From assembly GCA_049792875.1 (NCBI GenBank), contig JBARBI010000127.1, positions 1 to 64,000 on the forward strand: DNA of 64,000 nucleotides, in the 5' to 3' direction. Origin of the DNA: Sulfotelmatobacter sp049792875. GTDB lineage: Bacteria > Acidobacteriota > Terriglobia > Terriglobales > Acidobacteriaceae. Shown in pieces: positions 52,990-59,965 of the stretch. Made by a program: the position numbers and the translations under genes. The notes beneath the pieces were generated by a model, which searched no databases, was not told the origin of the DNA, and saw nothing but the letters and a program-made list of their open reading frames with translations. Numbering within the stretch: the first letter of the stretch is position 1; every line of letters begins with the position of its first letter.

Positions 52990-54852
52990 CTACTTCTCGC
53001 TGATCCAAATCTCCGGAGTGGTGCGGTTTATGTCCGCAATGACGTGCGGCGTGATCATAATCATGAGTTCGTCAGTGTCCTCTTGCTTGGTGTTGCTCAC
53101 CATTACCTGATTAATTCCCGGCACAGCCCCGAGTCCCGGAATCCCGCTCATGGACAGCGTATCGGTCTTTGACACTTCACCCGCCACGACAGCGGGTTCG
53201 CCATCCTTGAGGTTGATGTTTCCCTTGTATTCCCGGTTCGAGATAACCGGCACGCCGTTGGCAGATTGCCCGGTGAGTGAGCGCACCTGCATTTCAAGTT
53301 GCAAGCTCACCGAACCATCGCCGTGGACGATCGGCTTCGCCTTCAGGTTCAGGCCAAGATCTTCGTAGCTTACGGAAGGGAACGGCGGCACGTAGGTTTG
53401 ATTCCCCAGTACCTGTGAAATCTGTGGCGAATTATAAATCGGCGCGTAGGTCGCATTCAGGATTGGATACCGTGATCCTAAGTGAAAAGTCGCGTCATTC
53501 CCCTGGCTGGCCCTCATGGTCATGTTTTCCAGGCTGCGCACCCAAGATTCGTTGAGCGAAAGAGCCACCGCAAACTGGTCCAGACTCAATCCCATAAAGG
53601 TGAGCCCACCGCCGAAGGTCGCCAACGGCTGACTGAAAATTGAGTTCTGCTGACCTCCTAGTTGCGCCAAGAGCCCGGCCAAAGCCGAGCTACCCGCCTG
53701 GTTGATGCCTCCCGAAGAGATCAGTTGGTTGATGAGTTGCTGAATGTTCTGTCCCGCGAGTCCAGCCAGCGCCGCTGCCGGAATGTTGTACAGGTTGAAG
53801 GTGTTGGGGATGTGTACTCCAATGTCGCGCGCGAGCTGGTGGTTAATCTGGTACACGCGAACATCGAGCATCACCTGCGGCTTCTCGTCACTCAGTTGTT
53901 CCAGCAATTTGGAGCAGGCCTCGAGGAGGGGCTGGGGCCCCCGCACTTCCACTGTGTCCGCGATCTGTCCGGAAGAGACGAAGCGCAGGTCGAACATATT
54001 TCGCATCGTGGTGACGAGATCAGTCGCTTCCTGCGGCGTGGAGTGCGGCGGCAGGATGAAGGTCCGCAACGACATCCGGTCGAACTGCTTATGATTCTCC
54101 GAAGTATCGGCGGCGATCAGCATCTGATGCGCGTCGAGCGCGGCCCACATCGTCTTGCTTACCCAGCATGCCAGCTTGAGCGCGGTGAAAAATTCCACGT
54201 CGTCCACGTTGAACCGAACTTGACGGGCCTGTACGGAATCGTCAAACTGCGCGGTTACTCCGTAGGCCGCGGCCAGCTGGGTGAACATCCCGCGAACGTC
54301 GCCGCTGTAGTGGAACGTCGCCAGGTCGCTCCTGGGATCGAGGTGAATTTCGCCGGAATCCTCCAGCCGGACCGGCAAAGCGCGGGGTAGCTCTGGAGCC
54401 AGTGCACGGCTGGCTTCGTCCAGTCGCTCCCGCGCGAACTGATTGTCCGAATCGAGATCGAGGGCTGCACGAAATTCGGCCGCGGCTCGCGCGCGCGCAT
54501 TTTCCAGCATCAGAGCGTTTCCCCGCTCGATGTGCTGAAAGACCAACTGCGCCTTCATCACTTCGCGGGCGGTCAGAAACTGCACATCCTGAGGCGCCAG
54601 CCGCGTCGCCTTGTCGAACTGCGCGAAGGCCTCTTCCATCCTCTGCTGATCCCGGAGCTTCGCGCCTTTTTCAAAAGCTTTCCGTGCTTCCTTCAGTTCT
54701 TGCTTTGAAACGATGCAGTTGACTCCCCCCGGCACTCCGTTGCCGCAGGAAATGGGTGGGTCGGAGGAGGGATCATTACCCGCAGCCAACGCCGTCGAAG
54801 CCAGCGCAGCCGCCAGAAGTCCCACCGCGATGATGAATGCCGTCCGTCGCAT
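52990..54852 (-). CDS. Orphan secretin with N-terminal helical repeats
   Basis: A 620-residue protein with a signal peptide (1-24). Residues about 45-150 are TPR-like (KEARKAFEKGAKLRDQQRMEEAF, RARAAAEFRAALDLDSDNQFA). A short N-terminal secretin (STN-like) domain around 170-260 follows, then N-domains (DTVEVRGPQPLLEACSKLLEQL) and a C-terminal secretin barrel ending NLKDGEPAVVAGEVSKTDTLSMSGIPGLGAVPGINQ. It belongs to the GspD/PilQ/RcpA superfamily. No pilM-P or gsp genes are adjacent, so its partner machine is elsewhere or unknown. The region at 330-430 is Gln/Ser/Gly-rich. Confidence 0.93.
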   Translation of the reverse strand: MRRTAFIIAVGLLAAALASTALAAGNDPSSDPPISCGNGVPGGVNCIVSKQELKEARKAFEKGAKLRDQQRMEEAFAQFDKATRLAPQDVQFLTAREVMKAQLVFQHIERGNALMLENARARAAAEFRAALDLDSDNQFARERLDEASRALAPELPRALPVRLEDSGEIHLDPRSDLATFHYSGDVRGMFTQLAAAYGVTAQFDDSVQARQVRFNVDDVEFFTALKLACWVSKTMWAALDAHQMLIAADTSENHKQFDRMSLRTFILPPHSTPQEATDLVTTMRNMFDLRFVSSGQIADTVEVRGPQPLLEACSKLLEQLSDEKPQVMLDVRVYQINHQLARDIGVHIPNTFNLYNIPAAALAGLAGQNIQQLINQLISSGGINQAGSSALAGLLAQLGGQQNSIFSQPLATFGGGLTFMGLSLDQFAVALSLNESWVRSLENMTMRASQGNDATFHLGSRYPILNATYAPIYNSPQISQVLGNQTYVPPFPSVSYEDLGLNLKAKPIVHGDGSVSLQLEMQVRSLTGQSANGVPVISNREYKGNINLKDGEPAVVAGEVSKTDTLSMSGIPGLGAVPGINQVMVSNTKQEDTDELMIMITPHVIADINRTTPEIWISEK

Positions 54853-55032
54853 CTCTCAGGATTCTAACGTGGTTCACCCGCGATGGACACAGGCCAATGG
54901 GACCTAGTACCTTTGGGTTCAATGCCCGCTGGAAGAACGAGAGATTAGCTCACCCTTGCAGCCCTCTTCGTAGAGATATGGCTCGCTACGACTTTGCCGG
55001 CGCGGGCAGAAAAGTTGTTGCGAGGACGGTCG

Positions 55033-55824
55033 CTACGACAGCATCAGCCGTTCGATACTGCGTGCCTTGCCGGTGCTTTCGTCGCAATCGATGACTACCG
55101 CGCACAGGCGCGCATCGCCCGTGGCCGGCTCAAACCGCACCGGCATTCCGTTCAGGAACTTGCCCACCACCAGTTCCTTCTTCACTCCGATCACGCCGTC
55201 ATAAGGCCCTGTCATGCCCACATCTGTGACGTAGGCCGTCCCGTTGGGCAGGACCCTCTCGTCCGCCGTCGGAACATGTGTGTGCGTGCCCACCACCGCT
55301 GTAACCCGGCCGTCCAGATACCATCCCAGCGAAATCTTTTCTGATGTCGCCTCAGCATGGACGTCGACCAGAATCACCTTGGCCTGAATCTTCTGCAAAA
55401 GCTGGTCTGCCGTGCGGAAAGGGTCGTCATTCGAGGCCATGAACACGCGCCCCTGCAGGTTGATCACGGCGTATGGAACTTTCCCCTTGACCCCTTCATA
55501 AACCCCCGACCCGGGCATGTCCGCGGGATAATTCGCGGGACGCAGGACGCGCCGCGCTGGTCCATGCCCGTTGCCCTCGATCATCTGAAAGTAGTCGATG
55601 ATTTCCCGCTTATCCCAGACGTGGTTTCCAGTAGTGATGACGTCGATGTTGAGTTCGAACAATTCTTCGGCCAACGCAGGAGTAATGCCAAAGCCCGCCG
55701 CCGAGTTCTCCCCGTTCGCAATAATCAGGTTGATGGAATGATCGCGGACGATCCCCGGCAGCCGGTCTTTGACCATGTTTCGCCCCGGCCGTCCAAAAAT
55801 GTCGCCAATAAATAGAATTCGCAT
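55033..55824 (-). CDS. ymdB: YmdB-family metallophosphoesterase (TIGR00282)
   Basis: A 263-residue protein from the ATG at 55824 (MRILFIGDIFGRPGRNM); the frame to 55884 adds 20 unlikely residues. It has the YmdB metal sites: GDIFGRPGR (Asp), NGENSAAGFG (Asn), TGNHVWDKREI (His) and VDVHAEATSEKI plus GTHTHVPTADERVLPNGTAYVTDVGMTGPYDGVIG (His pair). YmdB hydrolyses cyclic nucleotides (2',3'-cAMP) and affects RNase activity and biofilm formation in Bacillus. It lies about 130 bp downstream of the peptide-binding lipoprotein gene, behind repeat copy C. Confidence 0.94.
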   Translation of the reverse strand: MRILFIGDIFGRPGRNMVKDRLPGIVRDHSINLIIANGENSAAGFGITPALAEELFELNIDVITTGNHVWDKREIIDYFQMIEGNGHGPARRVLRPANYPADMPGSGVYEGVKGKVPYAVINLQGRVFMASNDDPFRTADQLLQKIQAKVILVDVHAEATSEKISLGWYLDGRVTAVVGTHTHVPTADERVLPNGTAYVTDVGMTGPYDGVIGVKKELVVGKFLNGMPVRFEPATGDARLCAVVIDCDESTGKARSIERLMLS

Positions 55825-55885
55825 GAGTATCGACGCCAAAATTCGATGGTAACACGCAGGCGGTGATCCTATTCGGTGATCCATT

Positions 55886-55927
55886 TGGGGACAGCCGCCC
55901 TCGGCTGTCCGTCGAGGGAAGCTCGAC
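55886..55927 (+). repeat. Hairpin repeat copy C (best intergenic copy)
   Basis: Hairpin 1 is GGACAGCCG-CCCT-CGGCTGTCC (55889-55910), a perfect 9-bp stem with a 4-base loop. Hairpin 2 is GTCGAG-GGAAG-CTCGAC (55911-55927), a 6-bp stem. They are adjacent and preceded by TTTGG. The repeat lies between the lipoprotein gene and ymdB. Confidence 0.75.
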
Positions 55928-55952
55928 CACCGGACCGATGCGCGACATCGCC

Positions 55953-57557
55953 TTACTCAACCAATTCCGCGGTCCTCAGAAAGTCGTAATTCCCCGCAGG
56001 ATTCAACTTCAGCCCCTGCACCCGGCGCGTGTGCACCAGAACGTTGTCGAGATACCACAGATTAATGGAAGGCAGGTCGTCGGCCAGAATGCGCTGCACT
56101 TCGGCATACAGCGGCTTGCGCACCTGGGGATCGATTTCGCGCCGGGCTTGATCAATCAAAGCGTCCACCCTGGGGTTCGAGTAGTATCCCCGGTTCGCCC
56201 CGTTCGGCGGAAACTTCGCCGAGTCAAACGCATACTCGAAGATGTCGGGATCTTCGTTGCCCCCGATCCAGCGCAGTCCGTACATCTGAAACGCCCCGTG
56301 CTGCACGTCCGCAAAAAACGTGGCGAACTCGAAGCTGCGGATATCAAGGACAATCCCCGCCGCGCGCAGTTGCTGCTGCATCACCGCCACCATCAAGCGC
56401 GTATTCTCATCGGTCGACGTCTTCATGGTGATGTGGAAACGCACGCCATTTGCCGCTGGATAACCGGCAGCATCGAGCAACTGGGTCGCTTTCTCAAGGT
56501 CGTGATCGTAAGCGGGCACGTTGCCGTTGTAGGCCCAGCTTTGCATCGGCAGAATACTGCGCGCCGGTTGCGCCTGATTGCGCCACAAATATTCGATCAT
56601 CGGCCGCCGATCGAGCGCGTATGCGATCGCCTGCCGCACCCGCGCATCTTTCAGGATCGGATCCCGCAGATTAAATCCGAGATATGCCAGCCGGGTCCCG
56701 GCCCCATGTTCCACCGCAAGATTGGGATCACGCTCCAAGGTCAATACGGTGTCGGGCGTGAGTGAATTAATCGTAACATCCCCGCTACCCTTCCGGAGTT
56801 CGAGAGCCTGCGTGGTCGCATCGGGCACGATCGCAAAGCGCACCCGCGCCAGCTTGGCTCTCTCACCCCAATAGTCGTCGTTCCGTTCGAGGACAACTTC
56901 CCGGTCGGTCTCAGCGCTGACGAACCGGAATGGCCCGGAGCCAATTGGATGCCGCGTCATTTCATCCCCGCTGCCCTCGGGCACGACCCCGATCGCCCCG
57001 TCCGACAGATTCCACAGCAAGGTGGCATCCTGCTCTTTCATATGGAAGATAACGGTGACGTCGTCTGGTGCGTCAATGTGATCCACAAAGCGATAAACCG
57101 CCGCTTTGGTACTTCGAATCTTTCCCTGCAGCAGCGAGTCGAACGTCCACTTCACGTCGCGCGCGGTCAGCGAACGCCCATCGTGAAACGTCACGCCACG
57201 ATGAAGATGGAAGACGTACGTCAGTGGATCGGGAATCTCCCAGCGTTCGGCCAGCCCCGGAGCAACGTTCAGGTCGTTCCCGCGCGCCAGTAGATCATCG
57301 AAGATCAGGTTGTCGATCCGCTCCGACTGGGCGTCAATCCCCACCCTCGGATCCAGATTCGTCGGGCTTGACTCGATGATCATGACCAGGGTGCTCGGAT
57401 CAGGTTTCGCTGAGCAGGACAAAAGCGGCAGGATCGCGATCAAGCAGAGAAGGGCGAGAGGTCCGCAAGAAAGGCGAGGTCCTCCCACGGTCCGCAGACC
57501 TCGACCGCCAACATCCAAAGTCCCACGACTGAGGTCCGCGGTCGAACCCCTATGCAT
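55953..57557 (-). CDS. Peptide ABC transporter binding lipoprotein (SBP_bac_5)
   Basis: A 534-residue protein from the ATG at 57557; the frame to 57761 runs antisense-like through anmK and is not supported. A lipoprotein signal ends in LLSC, with the Cys about residue 48. The family-5 substrate-binding fold is clear: SSPTNLDPRVG, LAERWEIPDPLTYVFHLHRGVTFHDGRSLTARDVKWTFDS, FNLRDPILKDARVRQAIAYALDR and DPQVRKPLYAEVQRILADD. It resembles DppA/OppA/MppA. The first 30 residues are Gly/Arg-rich and look repeat-derived. It overlaps anmK by 8 bp, and no permease genes are adjacent, so it may serve a distant transporter, perhaps for murein peptides. Confidence 0.92.
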   Translation of the reverse strand: MHRGSTADLSRGTLDVGGRGLRTVGGPRLSCGPLALLCLIAILPLLSCSAKPDPSTLVMIIESSPTNLDPRVGIDAQSERIDNLIFDDLLARGNDLNVAPGLAERWEIPDPLTYVFHLHRGVTFHDGRSLTARDVKWTFDSLLQGKIRSTKAAVYRFVDHIDAPDDVTVIFHMKEQDATLLWNLSDGAIGVVPEGSGDEMTRHPIGSGPFRFVSAETDREVVLERNDDYWGERAKLARVRFAIVPDATTQALELRKGSGDVTINSLTPDTVLTLERDPNLAVEHGAGTRLAYLGFNLRDPILKDARVRQAIAYALDRRPMIEYLWRNQAQPARSILPMQSWAYNGNVPAYDHDLEKATQLLDAAGYPAANGVRFHITMKTSTDENTRLMVAVMQQQLRAAGIVLDIRSFEFATFFADVQHGAFQMYGLRWIGGNEDPDIFEYAFDSAKFPPNGANRGYYSNPRVDALIDQARREIDPQVRKPLYAEVQRILADDLPSINLWYLDNVLVHTRRVQGLKLNPAGNYDFLRTAELVE

Positions 57558-58776
57558 ACGAGATCTTTCCCAGTACCGCGGCCCGTTTCGCACCTGTGGC
57601 AGAAGGTACATTCGAAGGCCGTCGATTCCACGTCTCATAGGCCAGCATGGCAAACGCCAGCGCTTCTTTGGCTTCTGAAGGCAGACCGAATTCGTCGGAA
57701 AATCGCATCTGCACCCCCAAGGGCGAGAGTGCTTCCGCCAGCATATCCACCAGCGTGGCATTCCTGGCGCCGCCGCCGGAAAGAATCATTTCGCGAAAGG
57801 AAGCCTTCGCGCCTGATTTCGTCGTGACGAATCGCTCCACCGCGTCAGCAATCGACCGCGCGGTCAGCGCCGTGGCAGTGGCCACTACGTCTTGTTTGCG
57901 TGCCCGCCTGCAAGATCTCAAGAACTCGCGAACGAATTCCCGCCCGAACTCTTCGCGCCCAGCCGTCTTCGGAGGTGCTTCACGGAAGAAGCGATTTCGC
58001 AGCATTTGCCCGAGAACAGACTCGAGCACCCTTCCGGATGCGGCAATCCTTCCATCACGATCAAACGGCCGTCCAAACAGCGCATCGGAAAGCGCGTCGA
58101 TCACCATGTTTCCCGGACCCGTATCGAATGCGAACACACGGTTGGCGTCGGCGCCAGCCGGGATCGCGGTGAGATTCGCGATGCCCCCGATATTTTGCAC
58201 AACGCGGCCGATCTTCGAATCACGGAAGAGGAGATAATCAAGATAGGGAACGAGCGGCGCGCCCTTGCCCCCTGCCGCCATGTCTGCCGGACGAAAATCA
58301 GAAACCACTGGCACGCCTACCCGCGCCGCAATTACCGCAGCCTCTCCGGTCTGCCATGTCGCAGCCACTTTTCGTCCAAGAAATGGCTGTATTTCGCCCT
58401 GATGGTACAGAGTCTGCCCGTGGCAGCCCACAAGGTCCGCCTTCACCCGAAACTGCCGCTCCGCAGCGAGCACCGCGTCCGCGTACAACTCGCCCAAAAG
58501 GAAATTAAGCCGCGCCAGATCGCCCACACGAGCCCGAGTCGCATTCATAGCGGCCAGGATCGTGGCGCGAACCTTGGCAGAATAAGAATACTCAGAGTGT
58601 CCCAGCAGTTTGATCGTGTGGAGCGGGCGCCCCCGCCCGCGAACGCCACTAGCCGTAGCAGACCTTCGGCGATCGCCCGAATGCAATCCCTCGCCCACCC
58701 GGACCCGGACCAGGGCGACGTTAATCCCATCCGCGGAAGTCCCACTCATCACCCCAGCCACAACCATCGAACTCAT
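57550..58776 (-). CDS. anmK: Anhydro-N-acetylmuramic acid kinase
   Basis: A 408-residue kinase from the ATG at 58776, whose first bases overlap the nagZ stop (ATGA); the frame to 58845 adds 23 unlikely residues. It has GVMSGTSADGINVALV, the phosphate-binding start of AnmK, GCHGQTLYH, NIGGIANLTA and FDTGPGNMVIDAL, and the C-terminal LSGGGARNATLVDML. It phosphorylates and opens anhydromuramic acid, feeding it into peptidoglycan recycling. Between VALV and IKLLGHSEYSYSAKVR are about 28 extra residues; repeat copy E encodes the end of this insertion. Confidence 0.94.
   Translation of the reverse strand: MSSMVVAGVMSGTSADGINVALVRVRVGEGLHSGDRRRSATASGVRGRGRPLHTIKLLGHSEYSYSAKVRATILAAMNATRARVGDLARLNFLLGELYADAVLAAERQFRVKADLVGCHGQTLYHQGEIQPFLGRKVAATWQTGEAAVIAARVGVPVVSDFRPADMAAGGKGAPLVPYLDYLLFRDSKIGRVVQNIGGIANLTAIPAGADANRVFAFDTGPGNMVIDALSDALFGRPFDRDGRIAASGRVLESVLGQMLRNRFFREAPPKTAGREEFGREFVREFLRSCRRARKQDVVATATALTARSIADAVERFVTTKSGAKASFREMILSGGGARNATLVDMLAEALSPLGVQMRFSDEFGLPSEAKEALAFAMLAYETWNRRPSNVPSATGAKRAAVLGKISYA
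58616..58646 (+). repeat. Hairpin repeat copy E (inside anmK)
   Basis: GTGTGGA leader, then GCGGGCG-CCCC-CGCCCGC (58623-58640), a perfect 7-bp stem. It lies in the reading frame of anmK and corresponds to the extra segment between the first two conserved blocks. Confidence 0.6.
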
Positions 58777-59921
58777 GAGCGCACTCGCCGCCTGTCCGCC
58801 CGACGGCCGAACGGCTCCAGTCGTACCTGCTCCCCGAATTCCCACAAGCGGCGCGACAATTTCTCGATCATTGCTCCCGACGGACCCCGTGTGGCGCGGG
58901 CACTCCCGCCCGCGCGTAGCGTTTGCGCAAATTTCTTTTTGAACGCCAGAACTCGCCGAGCCGCCTCCTCCACGCGCCGCGCGAACTTCGAATCTCGTTC
59001 CGCGGTCCTGATCAACTCTTCATGCGCCTGCAGAATGTAATCCTCCCGATGGCAGATCAGGCCCAGATCGCCGCCCGCCCGAACAAACTCCGCCGCCGCC
59101 TCGCCGATGGGCGCTGCCGACAGCACTCCGCCCATTTCCAGATCGTCCGATACGATCAGATTCCGGTAACCAATTTTCTTGTGCAGTATGTCCGTGATCC
59201 ACACCTTCGAAAGCGATGCCGGAGTTCGATCCCGCGTGACCTGCGGATAAGCGCCGTGCGACACCATCACAAACGGCAGTTGTCGACGAAGCGTCCGATA
59301 AGGAAGCAGATCCTCGGTCCAAAGCTTCTGCAGCGGTTTATCAATCACCGGCAATTCGTGATGGCTGTCGAGGGTCCCCTCTCCGAGACCAGGAAAATGT
59401 TTGCCGCATCCCAATACTTTGGCTGCACGAAGGCCATCGATAAAATCCCGCGCGTATGTGATTGTTTCCCGCGGATCCGCCGACACCGCACGCGACCCCA
59501 TCACGGCCCGGGACGCCTCAAACCCCAAATCGAGCACAGGCGCGAAATCCACGTTGAACCCCAGCGCCCGGCAATTCTCACCGATCAGGTGCCCATGCTT
59601 GCGAAACAGCCTGCGATCCCCGGTGGCGAACACGTCCGCCGCCGAAGGTGCTGCGCCCAGCATGTCGCGAAAGCGATCGACCGCGCCGCCTTCCAGATCC
59701 ACGCAGGTGAACAACGCAGTGGCGACGCACTCTTGGCATTTGCGCAGCAGTCGCCACGTTTGTTCCGCAGTCTGGATGTTCCGCGCGAACAGAATGATTC
59801 CCGCCGGCTGCAGGTTCGTGAGCAGGGAACTGAGCCGCGGCGTCATCTCCGTGCTGTCAAAACCAACGATCAGCAGTTGGCCGATCCCTTCGATACCGCG
59901 AGCCTTGCGTTGGGCCGTCAT
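58773..59921 (-). CDS. nagZ: Beta-N-acetylglucosaminidase NagZ (GH3)
   Basis: A 382-residue cytoplasmic GH3 enzyme. The NagZ loop CGKHFPGLGEGTLDSHHELPVI with its KH and D/H dyad, and the nucleophile in NLIVSDDLEMGGV are present, as is FARNIQTAEQTWRLL near the start. It trims N-acetylglucosamine from anhydromuropeptides during cell-wall recycling. The C-terminal 40 residues go past the usual end and are Arg/Gly-rich; repeat copy F lies in this tail. Its stop overlaps the anmK start by four bases, and mutS ends 44 bp upstream of its start. Confidence 0.93.
   Translation of the reverse strand: MTAQRKARGIEGIGQLLIVGFDSTEMTPRLSSLLTNLQPAGIILFARNIQTAEQTWRLLRKCQECVATALFTCVDLEGGAVDRFRDMLGAAPSAADVFATGDRRLFRKHGHLIGENCRALGFNVDFAPVLDLGFEASRAVMGSRAVSADPRETITYARDFIDGLRAAKVLGCGKHFPGLGEGTLDSHHELPVIDKPLQKLWTEDLLPYRTLRRQLPFVMVSHGAYPQVTRDRTPASLSKVWITDILHKKIGYRNLIVSDDLEMGGVLSAAPIGEAAAEFVRAGGDLGLICHREDYILQAHEELIRTAERDSKFARRVEEAARRVLAFKKKFAQTLRAGGSARATRGPSGAMIEKLSRRLWEFGEQVRLEPFGRRADRRRVRS
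58889..58914 (+). repeat. Hairpin repeat copy F (inside nagZ)
   Basis: GTGTGGC then GCGGG-CACT-CCCGC, the same leader and 4-base-loop hairpin plan as copy E (most positions identical over 26 bases). It is read as part of the C-terminal tail of nagZ on the minus strand. Confidence 0.55.
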
Positions 59922-59965
59922 TGTTCGGGAAGTAGCTTCCTCCGTGTGCCCTCTGTCCTGTGTGG

